64,000 bases of DNA from JANYHH01 sp965249745 (GTDB lineage Bacteria > Deinococcota > Deinococci > Deinococcales > JAAFIG01): assembly GCA_965249745.1 (NCBI GenBank), contig OZ252252.1, forward strand, positions 806,001 to 870,000, written 5' to 3'. Under the pieces are notes generated by a model. That model was given only the letters and a program-made list of their open reading frames with translations. It was not told where the DNA came from and searched no databases. Made by a program: the position numbers and the translations under genes. Of this stretch, positions 17,340 through 23,966 are shown piece by piece. Position 1 is the stretch's first letter. Each line of letters begins with the position of its first letter.

Positions 17340-17534
17340 ATGGCAGATTACACGCCGGGTCTGAAACGATTTTTAAACGCGGCAGGATGCAGCTTTGTAC
17401 GGTACGGCAAGGGCGATCACGAAATTTGGTTCAGTCCAATCACAGCACGAATCTTCGTTGTTGATGCCAGCATTCGCTCGAGACACACCGCGAACGGGGT
17501 TTTGTAGCAAGCGGGTTTACCAAAAGAGTTTTGA
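17340..17534 (+). pseudogene. HicA-type toxin interrupted by an amber codon
   Basis: ATG 17340 immediately follows the antitoxin stop. The translation (LKRFLNAAGCSFVRYGKGDH, then EIWFSPI, then SRHTANGVL) matches HicA toxins paired with DUF1902, including the catalytic His in GKGDHE. TAG at 17505-17507 replaces the Lys normally found in NGVLKQAGLPKEF; the frame continues after it with QAGLPKEF and a natural TGA at 17532-17534. A single A-to-T change would explain it. The 55-residue product lacks only the last helix, so partial activity is possible. Confidence 0.8.
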
Positions 17535-17596
17535 GGCACAGATAATTTGGCACGCGCTCGAGGGTAGCGGTGGAACAGACGTGCTAAGTTGCCTTC

Positions 17597-18010
17597 GTGC
17601 CCGCTCGAGACCAATTCCATAATGTGGTCAGACGCGCACTCGAGGCAGACGGGTGGCGCATTACGCACGACCCGCTCTCGATAGAGTACGGCGATGCCGC
17701 GTTTGAAATTGACTTGGGTGCTGAGCGATTCATTGCCGCTGAGCGCGATGGTCAACGTATTGCGGTTGAAATCAAGACTTTTTTGAAGCGTTCCGCTTCG
17801 CACGAATTTCACGGAGCGCTCGGGCAGTACCTCAGTTACCACCACGCGTTGAAGCACGTAGACCCAGAGCGTGTGTTGTTCCTCGCTATTCCCAGCGACA
17901 CGCATCAGGGTTTCTTTCAAAGCCGCTTCGCACAGGAAATGGTTTCACAGCACAACATCAAACTCCTCGTCTACAATCCCAGTGAAGAGGTGATCGAGGC
18001 ATGGCTTTAA
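17597..18010 (+). CDS. xisH: XisH family protein
   Basis: 137 residues from GTG 17597; TAAGTT (17585-17590) lies 6 nt upstream, the leaderless pattern. It follows XisH closely: MPARDQFHNVVRRALEADGW, THDPLSIEYGDAAFEIDLGA, IAVEIKTFL and a C-terminal VYNPSEEVIEAW. The VEIK motif with upstream acidic residues resembles a PD-(D/E)XK nuclease core. In Anabaena, XisH and XisI are factors needed for excision of the fdxN element, but most homologues are in unrelated settings. Overlaps xisI by 10 bp. Confidence 0.88.
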   Translation: MPARDQFHNVVRRALEADGWRITHDPLSIEYGDAAFEIDLGAERFIAAERDGQRIAVEIKTFLKRSASHEFHGALGQYLSYHHALKHVDPERVLFLAIPSDTHQGFFQSRFAQEMVSQHNIKLLVYNPSEEVIEAWL

Positions 18011-18351
18011 GCAATCATCAAAAAGCAGTGCATCGCGTGTTCGCAGACCTGAAAGCACGCAAAGCGCTCACGCCTCCGGGCATTGAACGTCAATTTTTGA
18101 TGGATGACCAAAACGGGCATTACCAACTGCTGAACATTGGTTGGCATGGCTCGAGACACATTCACAGCATCTTGGTGCAACTTGACATCAAAGGCGATTT
18201 TGTTTGGGTGCAAGCGGACAACACGGAGTACAACATTGTGGATGCGTTGCTGGCAGAAGGCGTGCCGCAAAACCGGATCGTCTTGGGTTTTCAAGCGCCG
18301 TACAAGCGTGCGTTCACAGAATTCGCGCAGGGCGACGAAATCCCAGTTTGA
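18001..18351 (+). CDS. xisI: XisI family protein, first copy
   Basis: 116 residues, overlapping xisH by 10 bp. XisI landmarks: DDQNGHYQLLNIGWHGSRHIHSILVQLDI, then VWVQADNTEYNIVDALL and PQNRIVLGFQAP. Almost always encoded next to xisH, and the two are thought to act together. Biochemical activity is unknown. Confidence 0.87.
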   Translation: MALSNHQKAVHRVFADLKARKALTPPGIERQFLMDDQNGHYQLLNIGWHGSRHIHSILVQLDIKGDFVWVQADNTEYNIVDALLAEGVPQNRIVLGFQAPYKRAFTEFAQGDEIPV

Positions 18352-18392
18352 AGACTGTGCGGAGAATTGATACGTAAAAGGTGCTCGAGCCA

Positions 18393-18707
18393 ATGGACGT
18401 AACCCAAGCGCAACGCGCCATTTTGCAAGTCTTGAATGACATCACGCCGACGGGCGGCAAGATTGGCGATTTGTCTTACGACCAAGTGATTGACACGCAG
18501 CGCCATCATTACCAACTCGTCGTTACTGGCTGGCAACTTGGTCAGCGTGTGCATGGCATCGTCGCACACATGAACATCAAAGACGGGCTGATCTGGGTGC
18601 AAGAAGATGGCACAGACTTTGGTATTGCCTTTGAACTCGAGCGGCTGGGCGTTCCTGTGAACCAGATTGTTCTGGCGTACCAAGCTGCGCCAGTTGCGTC
18701 AACGTAA
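18393..18707 (+). CDS. XisI family protein, second copy
   Basis: About 104 residues from ATG 18393 (MDVTQAQRAIL), 41 bp after the first xisI. Same motifs (RHHYQLVVTGWQLGQRVHG, IWVQEDGTDFGIAFEL, PVNQIVLAYQAA) but only moderate identity to the first copy, so this is an old duplication or independent arrival. A GTG 12 bp upstream in frame is a possible alternative start. Tandem XisI genes behind one XisH suggest alternative partners. Confidence 0.82.
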   Translation: MDVTQAQRAILQVLNDITPTGGKIGDLSYDQVIDTQRHHYQLVVTGWQLGQRVHGIVAHMNIKDGLIWVQEDGTDFGIAFELERLGVPVNQIVLAYQAAPVAST

Positions 18708-18889
18708 ACGGAATTCGTTACCCGCTAAACGCCCACGCTTCACCCTGCGCTTTGGCACGCGCTCGAGAGATCGTGGGCAGCCCCATCGCACGAAGTCCAC
18801 GACAGCAGAACTCGCCGCATAGCCACTCGAGTTTTAACACTGTTGTTTGGGGTGTTGCTTAATCTGACAACATTTCCTAGGCTGTGGTC

Positions 18890-19171
18890 ATGCCTGAACT
18901 TGTCACGGAATCCATCGGTGGTGAACCGTACATGTACTACCCAATGGGCGAGTACGTCGTGCGTGCTCCCGGTGTGTGTGGCGGCAGACCCACCTTCAAA
19001 CATACCCGCATTGAAATCACGGGTGCGCTCGCTCGGTTGGCGGGCGGCGAGGCATTGGATGACATCGTAGTTGGATACGAGGGTCGGGTGAGTCGTGAAG
19101 CGGTGCTCGAGGCAACCGAAATCATGACGCGCGAATTCATTGAGCACTTACCGAAGCTGCAAGCCGCGTGA
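18890..19171 (+). CDS. DUF433 family antitoxin
   Basis: 93 residues from ATG 18890, chosen because TAGGCT (18878-18883) lies 6 nt upstream. DUF433 features: PGVCGGRPTFKHTRIEI, then GALARLAGGEALDDIVVGY and VSREAVLEATEIM. It should bind DNA and neutralise the partner toxin. Its GTGA overlap with the DUF5615 gene indicates coupled translation. The promoter core is identical over 17 bp to that of the antitoxin at 20879. Confidence 0.8.
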   Translation: MPELVTESIGGEPYMYYPMGEYVVRAPGVCGGRPTFKHTRIEITGALARLAGGEALDDIVVGYEGRVSREAVLEATEIMTREFIEHLPKLQAA

Positions 19172-19563
19172 TTATCCTGGATGAACAACTGCTGGGGCGC
19201 AAGCTCGAGCGGCTGATTGGTGCTTGGTATCCGGGTGCGGTGCGGTTCATCACGGAGTTACGACCGCACACGGTTATCGAAGACGACGCGATTCCCAGTC
19301 TTTTGCGAGCTGAGCGAGACGCGAGCTTTGTGACGATCAACGAATCGGATTTCTGGGGCGTCGTGGAGATCACAGACGATTTCTGCGTGATTTGCTTCGC
19401 GCTGCCCGATTCACAAGTGTTACTCGTGCCAGACTTGCTGCACGAGGTCTTCAATCATCCGCGTTTCAGCACCAAAGCGTCACGGATGGGCTGCGTCATT
19501 CGTGTTTCTAAAAATGCGATTTCTTTTTACACCTCGAGCAACCGCGTCCCTCAAATGCTTTGA
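19168..19563 (+). CDS. DUF5615 PIN-like toxin
   Basis: 131 residues from GTG 19168, overlapping the antitoxin stop as GTGA. The Mut7-C/DUF5615 PIN-like fold is indicated by MIILDEQLLGRKLERLIG (first acidic residue), the ERDASFVTINESDFWG segment and VICFALPDS. Such proteins are presumed RNases. Intact. Its 3' end overlaps the convergent HicB-like gene by 13 bp. Confidence 0.75.
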   Translation: MIILDEQLLGRKLERLIGAWYPGAVRFITELRPHTVIEDDAIPSLLRAERDASFVTINESDFWGVVEITDDFCVICFALPDSQVLLVPDLLHEVFNHPRFSTKASRMGCVIRVSKNAISFYTSSNRVPQML

Positions 19564-19730
19564 TTTGATTCCCCGCCAAACGTTTCCATGTGAAACTCTA
19601 GCGCGGATCGTGCATCCTCGAGCGCATCTGCTCTCGTGTCGCCTTGCCCGATGACCACGCCGCGCACGCCGAGCCGGTACGCGATGAAACCGTCTGCGTG
19701 CTGTTCAACAATGAAATGAGCGCGTTGCAT
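19551..19730 (-). CDS. Orphan HicB-like antitoxin
   Basis: 59 residues from ATG 19730 (MQRAHFIVEQHADGFIAYRL); TAAAAT lies 7 nt upstream. HicB pattern: GFIAYRLGVRGVVIGQGDTR followed by ALEDARSALEFH. No HicA gene is adjacent. It is a close paralogue of 21212-21439, which has the same promoter spacing. It sits where the rest of a PIN toxin gene should be, so its insertion or a recombination event may have truncated that toxin. Confidence 0.7.
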   Translation of the reverse strand: MQRAHFIVEQHADGFIAYRLGVRGVVIGQGDTRADALEDARSALEFHMETFGGESNQSI

Positions 19731-19765
19731 GAGGTGAATTTTAACACGAGGGGTTTTTCGCCGCT

Positions 19766-19876
19766 TCACAACAGCATGAAGTGTTCGTCTAAAAACGTCT
19801 CGAGCACCCGTCTGGCATTGAATTGCGGTGACAGCGGCGCAGAGACCCAGACGCTCGTGTCAATCACCATACGCAT
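19766..19876 (-). pseudogene. Truncated PIN-domain toxin (N-terminal fragment)
   Basis: ATG 19876 overlaps the stop of the upstream antitoxin by one base (TGATG). The 36 residues (MRMVIDTSVWVSAPLSPQFN onward) give the first beta-strand and first catalytic Asp of PIN toxins of the COG1569 type, then stop at TGA 19766-19768; later acidic residues are missing. The remaining three quarters of the gene are absent, replaced by the HicB-like gene. Confidence 0.7.
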
Positions 19877-20103
19877 CAATGTCGTTGACGCAGGCCGCGC
19901 ACTTCAGTCAAAGCCAATTTGTTTGCCTCGCGTTCGGTCATGCTTTTGAAACCCTTCGCAGGTTTCAAAATTTCCATCCGCAAGGCTTCGCGCCGCTCCA
20001 GCACCTCGAGCGCTTTTGAAATCACATCCGTCTCAGATGCGTTCAAGCTGCGTTTCAGGCGCTCGAGCCGCTTTGCATCGTTGATTTGGAAGTCTAACGG
20101 CAT
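19876..20103 (-). CDS. Antitoxin of a broken PIN toxin pair
   Basis: 75 residues, MPLDFQINDAKRLERLKRSL, helical, with a probable ribbon-helix-helix-like N-terminus and a Lys/Arg-rich tail. TACACT lies 5 nt upstream of ATG 20103. Placement directly before a PIN-toxin fragment with TGATG overlap identifies it as the antitoxin. No sequence-level family recognised with certainty. Confidence 0.6.
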   Translation of the reverse strand: MPLDFQINDAKRLERLKRSLNASETDVISKALEVLERREALRMEILKPAKGFKSMTEREANKLALTEVRGLRQRH

Positions 20104-20231
20104 GCTCGAGTGTACGCTCTGACGGCGTGAGGCAACAAGTGTGAGTACCAGTTTTCTGACCCGCTCGAGCTTGTCGCCATTGCTCGAGCCGCGCCTTGCC
20201 TCAGTGACCCGCGACGGTTTACGCTACGCCC

Positions 20232-20459
20232 ATGAACTGGCGTCAGATCATCACAATAGAACCCGGCAAGCGCAGCGGTAAACCCTGCGTGCGCGGAATG
20301 CGCTTGACGGTCGGTGACGTGCTGGGCTTCGTAGCCACGTATGGCAGTTGGAGCGAAATCATCGCGGAGTACCCAGAATTGACGACCGATGACATCCGCG
20401 CTTGCCTCGAGTTCGCTGCCACCCGCGAGGGGCGTTTGATGGAGCGCGTCGCCGCGTGA
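20232..20459 (+). CDS. DUF433 antitoxin
   Basis: 75 residues, a textbook DUF433: IITIEPGKRSGKPCVRGMRL, then TVGDVLGFVATYGSWSEIIA, EYPELTTDDIRACLEFAA. TACGCT (20220-20225) lies 6 nt before ATG 20232. Overlaps the next gene as GTGA, forming an intact DUF433/DUF5615 pair. Confidence 0.88.
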   Translation: MNWRQIITIEPGKRSGKPCVRGMRLTVGDVLGFVATYGSWSEIIAEYPELTTDDIRACLEFAATREGRLMERVAA

Positions 20460-20803
20460 AGCTGTTGTTTGACCAGAATCTATCAGCGAAGTTGTGCGGT
20501 TTACTAAGCGATATTTGCGCTGGCTCGCAGCACGTCAGGGTTGATCTGGGTTTGCACGAATCCCTTGATGAAGTGATCTGGGCATATGCGCTCGAGCATG
20601 GTTTTGTCGTGGTCAGCAAGGACGATGATTTCAGGCAATTGAGCGCAGTACGTGGCGCACCGCCAAAGGTGCTGTGCTTGGATATTGGCAATACGCCAAC
20701 CCAGTTTGTGGCGGCGCTGCTGCGGCGCAACCTCGGGTTGATTGCGGATTTTGTTGCTGACCCCGAAGCGGCGCTGCTCGTGCTGACTCGAGATCACGGG
20801 TGA
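20456..20803 (+). CDS. DUF5615 PIN-like toxin
   Basis: 115 residues from GTG 20456. Canonical N-terminus MKLLFDQNLSAKLCGLL with first catalytic Asp, the SLDEVIWAYALEHGFVVVSK segment and DDDF, then PPKVLCLDIGN. It is presumed to be an RNase-like toxin neutralised by the preceding DUF433 protein. Intact, and the best-preserved module of the island. Confidence 0.88.
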   Translation: MKLLFDQNLSAKLCGLLSDICAGSQHVRVDLGLHESLDEVIWAYALEHGFVVVSKDDDFRQLSAVRGAPPKVLCLDIGNTPTQFVAALLRRNLGLIADFVADPEAALLVLTRDHG

Positions 20804-20878
20804 CGGTTGCAACTCTTGAGATTGTTGAATGTCCCTGCGGTTGTTGCGCTTTCATCAAACATTTCCTAGGCTGTCCCC

Positions 20879-21070
20879 ATGACCACGTCAATCAAAGAAC
20901 AAGTGCGGTGGTTGCTCGAGACGCTACCCGATGATGCGACTTGGGAAGATTTGCAGTACGCCATTTATGTCCATCAGGCAGTAGAGGCAGGGCAAGCGGA
21001 TATTGACGCTAGATGGGTCTACACGTCAGATGAAGTGCGGCAGAAGTTCAAGCTGATACCCAAAGCGTGA
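20879..21070 (+). CDS. Antitoxin of a broken ParE/RelE pair
   Basis: 63 residues (MTTSIKEQVRWLLETLPDDA, then TWEDLQYAIYVHQAVEAG), resembling short helical antitoxins paired with ParE/RelE toxins. TAGGCT (20867-20872) lies 6 nt upstream. Seventeen bases of its promoter (AACATTTCCTAGGCTGT) are identical to the promoter at 18872-18885. Overlaps the toxin fragment as GTGA. Confidence 0.7.
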   Translation: MTTSIKEQVRWLLETLPDDATWEDLQYAIYVHQAVEAGQADIDARWVYTSDEVRQKFKLIPKA

Positions 21071-21225
21071 AGCTCATCTGGTCTGCTAGGACATTGGCGC
21101 ATCTGGAAACGATTCACGCGTCCCTCGAGTCTCAATCAGGGACTTATGCGGCGCAGACGATCACGAACCCAAGCACGCAGCCCATATTATGTGAGGACCA
21201 CGGGAAACTTGTCAGGAGAGCGTGA
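21067..21225 (+). pseudogene. Truncated ParE/RelE-type toxin
   Basis: GTG 21067 overlaps the antitoxin stop. The first 30 residues (MKLIWSARTLAHLETIHASL) match the start of ParE/RelE toxins, then the frame passes into unrelated sequence (TNPSTQPILCEDHG) and stops at 21225. The central sheet and catalytic C-terminus are missing. Its end overlaps the convergent HicB-like gene by 14 bp, mirroring the arrangement at the PIN remnant. Confidence 0.65.
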
Positions 21226-21439
21226 CTTCTGCTTCCTCAATAAAAGCGTCAAGCACGTCTGCCTGCGGTTCTAATACGTCTGCGCCAAACTTCTCAATGT
21301 AAAATTCCAATGAGGATCGTGCATTCTCGAGGGCTGCCTCTCTCGTTTTGCCTTGCCCGACGATCACGCCATTCACGCCCAGAGGGTAGGCGATAAAGCC
21401 GTCTGGGTGTTGCTCCACGATGAAACGAGCGCGTCGCAC
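21212..21439 (-). CDS. Orphan HicB-like antitoxin (paralogue of 19551-19730)
   Basis: 75 residues from GTG 21439; TACAAT lies 7 nt upstream, the same spacing as its paralogue. The core RRARFIVEQHPDGFIAYPLG and VNGVIVGQGKTREAALENAR is very similar to the other copy, with an extra acidic C-terminal tail (DVLDAFIEEAEVTLS). No HicA partner. Both copies lie convergent to and overlapping a truncated or terminal toxin gene. Confidence 0.7.
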   Translation of the reverse strand: MRRARFIVEQHPDGFIAYPLGVNGVIVGQGKTREAALENARSSLEFYIEKFGADVLEPQADVLDAFIEEAEVTLS

Positions 21440-21627
21440 AATGCAAATTGTAGCATGAGAGATTCGCGCTGATAGATACGTTGTTCGTGCCTTCATTGTC
21501 GCGCTTGCTCGAGCTAGATTCACATCGGGCATCCCGTTGCACGACTCTCGAGCAGACAAAAATACTGGTCTCGAGCCTTCGATAGTTATCGTGGGCAAGA
21601 TGGTCCCATACCCGCTATTCTGACAAC

Positions 21628-22155
21628 ATGACGCTGGCGGCAATGGTGGGTGAGACGCCGTGGGCGGCGGTCAGGACCGCTTTGCGTGAGGCGTACCCGG
21701 ACGCGGACCTCGTGACTTATGGACGGGTCTTCTCGCACGTGCAGGGCTTGACGCCGGAGGTTAGCACCATGCGAATCATCCTCGAGCAGTTTCCAGGGGA
21801 TGAGCGCCGAATTCTGGTGTCCGGTGTGGATAGCTCGCCCGCGCCAGACCTCGAGGGGACACGGGCTGAATCGCGGTACGCGCTGATGTTTGAACCGTGG
21901 GAGCGTTGGCTCGGAATGCCGATTGATCCGCGTAGCGCCGCGTCGTTCGCGGCGGCGGAGACGGTCGCGCATTGCCTGTGGACCATGACTTTTGATGGTT
22001 CCGAGGAATTGCAACTCGAGGGGCGCGTTCAGTGGCAGCGACGGTTTGAGTCTCCTGAATCCGCATCTCCCAGCGAAACGACAGTAGGGGATTTGGAACT
22101 GCTGAAAGCCTTGGGCGAGCAACTGAGGTCGGTTCGGTCAGACCCCGAAGACTGA
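21628..22155 (+). CDS. Hypothetical protein, DUF6557-like
   Basis: 175 residues from ATG 21628; TATTCT (21616-21621) lies 6 nt upstream, so leaderless. The layout MTLAAMVGETPWAAVRTALR, YGRVFSHVQ, FEPWERWLGMPID and AETVAHCLWTMTF resembles DUF6557, a soluble family of unknown role common among toxin-antitoxin-like genes. It ends the island. No catalytic motif apparent. Confidence 0.55.
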   Translation: MTLAAMVGETPWAAVRTALREAYPDADLVTYGRVFSHVQGLTPEVSTMRIILEQFPGDERRILVSGVDSSPAPDLEGTRAESRYALMFEPWERWLGMPIDPRSAASFAAAETVAHCLWTMTFDGSEELQLEGRVQWQRRFESPESASPSETTVGDLELLKALGEQLRSVRSDPED

Positions 22156-22284
22156 ACCTTGACGTGGTGTTGATGGGTCTGGCAGCTCAGTAACTCCTCG
22201 TAAAAACTTGGACATCAAAAGTCTGCCTCGAATCCAATCTAGTCTGTTGTACACACCAATTCGCTATAGCCCGAGATTTTCACA

Positions 22285-22311
22285 TGGGTATTTCCTTCTG
22301 GGAAATACCCA
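22285..22311 (+). ncRNA. Perfect 11-bp hairpin, possible part of a small RNA
   Basis: TGGGTATTTCC (22285-22295) and GGAAATACCCA (22301-22311) flank a TTCTG loop. Together with the terminator at 22367-22390 this stretch of a 289-bp gap between convergent genes could be a 3' UTR or a small RNA of about 110-150 nt. No clear promoter seen. Confidence 0.35.
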
Positions 22312-22366
22312 GCTCGAAGGGATGCGCTTGACGAATGCTGCATACCGGGATATTCTGTATCTATCA

Positions 22367-22390
22367 GCGCCTGAGAAAGGCGCGTTTTTT
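22367..22390 (+). terminator. Intrinsic terminator
   Basis: Stem GCGCCT/AGGCGC with loop GAGAA, followed by a run of six T. It is the likely end of plus-strand transcription from 21628 or of a separate small RNA. Confidence 0.75.
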
Positions 22391-22444
22391 ATTGGTTTTC
22401 CCTCCAACTATCCGCGATGCCTTGCTCGAGTTCCGAAGCTGTTC

Positions 22445-23257
22445 TTAACCCTGAAAAGCGCGAATCAGTCGCAGCACCGTCCTGAGGTCGTGGGGATCGC
22501 GCGGCGCGTACTCGGTCACGGCGACAGAAACAATTTCGAGCGAAACGTCCAGGGCATGAATCACCGCCTCGAGTTCAGCCACGCGCAGACCGCCCCGGCT
22601 GGAAAAGCCCGTGCTGGCAAACTCAGTCGCGTCTAGCACGTCCAAATCCAGGTGAACGTGAATTCTGGTGAAGCCCGCGCCCACGACCGCTCGAGCCAGA
22701 GCGCTTGGATCGGTTCGCAGGGCATCCGGGGCGTAGACGGGAATCGCGTGCCTCCCGATGTACTCCAGTTCTAGCGGATCGAAGTCTTGAGTGCCACCGA
22801 AAAAAATTTGTTGCGGCGTGAGCGGGTGCGGGAGCAGCCTTAAAAAATCGGGGTCGGTCTCACCGAGCGCGGCCCGCAGAACTTGCCCGTGAAAATGCCC
22901 GCTGGGACTGCTCTGCGGCGTGTTCAAGTCGGCGTGCCTGTCCAACCAGACGACGCCCAGATCTGGCCCGAACCGCCGATTGGTGTGCGCCAGCAGTACA
23001 AGGTCGCTCGAGCAATCACCGCCCAAGAGCATGACGCGTTCCAACTCCTCGAGTCGGTGAGCGGCGATTTTCAGCGCGGTCAGAATTGCGGTTTTGCTTT
23101 TGATGCCGTCTTCAAGCTCGAGGCTGGCGTGTTCGGGAACGCTGATTTCCAAGGCGGCTCCGCCCAAGGCCGCCCGCAAATCCTTCGCGCCCTGCGGCAG
23201 GTTCGTAATCCGGCCCGCTCCCATCCACAGGGGAAAGCAAACCTGTTGATACCTCAT
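22445..23257 (-). CDS. Arginase/ureohydrolase-like protein with altered metal site
   Basis: 270 residues. The ureohydrolase fold is visible, but key motifs deviate: GGDCS (near 81) replaces GGDHS, so one metal-ligand His is a Cys; WLDRHADLNTPQSSPSGHFHG keeps the D-x-H-x-D ligands; VHLDLDVLDA keeps both Asp. It may use one metal or hydrolyse a different amidine or guanidine compound. ATG 23257 overlaps the stop of a 40-residue upstream frame and has AAGGA upstream. Last gene of a five-frame operon. Confidence 0.75.
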   Translation of the reverse strand: MRYQQVCFPLWMGAGRITNLPQGAKDLRAALGGAALEISVPEHASLELEDGIKSKTAILTALKIAAHRLEELERVMLLGGDCSSDLVLLAHTNRRFGPDLGVVWLDRHADLNTPQSSPSGHFHGQVLRAALGETDPDFLRLLPHPLTPQQIFFGGTQDFDPLELEYIGRHAIPVYAPDALRTDPSALARAVVGAGFTRIHVHLDLDVLDATEFASTGFSSRGGLRVAELEAVIHALDVSLEIVSVAVTEYAPRDPHDLRTVLRLIRAFQG

Positions 23258-23376
23258 GCGTCCTTAGTGAAGAAGCGCCTAGCCAGCTCGAGGGCCGCCG
23301 CGTCTCCCATGACGAACACGAGTTGCTCGGAGTTGCCACCCTCGCGGCTCGAGGAGAGCAGAAACAAGTAATTCAC
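23254..23376 (-). CDS. 40-residue coupled ORF, possible remnant of a flavodoxin-like reductase
   Basis: GTG 23376 overlaps the upstream stop (GTGA) and its own TGA overlaps the downstream ATG (ATGA). The product begins MNYLFLLSSSREGGNSEQL, like the phosphate-binding start of NAD(P)H-dependent FMN reductases (SSREGGNSE), and ends VMGDAAALELARRFFTKDA, like their last helix. This suggests a large in-frame internal deletion that kept translational coupling. It could instead be a genuine small protein. Confidence 0.5.
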   Translation of the reverse strand: MNYLFLLSSSREGGNSEQLVFVMGDAAALELARRFFTKDA

Positions 23377-23966
23377 GAGCTTTGCTCGAGATCGTCCGAC
23401 TCGAGGCTGCCTGACTCAAGACCAGCGATAATAGCGGACGTGTCGGTGATTTGCGCGAACTCATCGTTCAGACTGGCCAGATTGACCTCGTGTACGAGTT
23501 GCGCCGGGTAACGCGTACCATCGGCACCGAACTTGTCCAGCGTCCACAGGGCGTCCTCCACGAGTTGCACGTTGAAGCCCAGATTGGCCGCCATTCGCGC
23601 CGTCGTGGAACAACAGTGATCGGTCGTCGCCCCAACGATCACCAAACTCGAGACCCCTGCGGCCCGCAAGCGAGCTTCCAAGTCGGTGCCGATCAGGGCG
23701 CTGTTGACGTGTTTGACGATTGTCGGTTCGCCTGGCAGCGGCACCGCCTCGGGTTTGACCGCGTACCCGGCCGATTCCGGGTGCAACGGCGAATCAGGTT
23801 CCAGGCTGGCGTGCTGGACGTGAATGATCGTCTCACCAGCGGCTCTGAAGGCGTTTAGAATCCGTGCGATATTGCCTTCGGCTCCTGGGTTGTTGCGACC
23901 ACCGATGCGCCGCTCGTACTCGTCAAAGCCTTGCTGCACGTCTATCACCAGTAGGGCGCGCTTCAC
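23373..23966 (-). CDS. Isochorismatase-family cysteine hydrolase
   Basis: 197 residues from GTG 23966. Catalytic triad residues: Asp in LLVIDVQQGFD (near 9), Lys in IVKHVNSAL (near 84) and Cys in GATTDHCCSTTARMA (near 117). Family members hydrolyse nicotinamide, isochorismate, ureidoacrylate or similar amides. Overlaps the cupin stop as GTGA and the 40-residue frame as GTGA. Neighbouring arginase-like protein and exporter hint at degradation or export of a nitrogen-containing small molecule. Confidence 0.85.
   Translation of the reverse strand: MKRALLVIDVQQGFDEYERRIGGRNNPGAEGNIARILNAFRAAGETIIHVQHASLEPDSPLHPESAGYAVKPEAVPLPGEPTIVKHVNSALIGTDLEARLRAAGVSSLVIVGATTDHCCSTTARMAANLGFNVQLVEDALWTLDKFGADGTRYPAQLVHEVNLASLNDEFAQITDTSAIIAGLESGSLESDDLEQSS

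Noticed and set aside
18720..18780. The repeat at 18745 as an attachment site of an integrated element
   Set aside because: No integrase or tRNA target is present and several copies lie within the same island, so it is treated only as a dispersed repeat.
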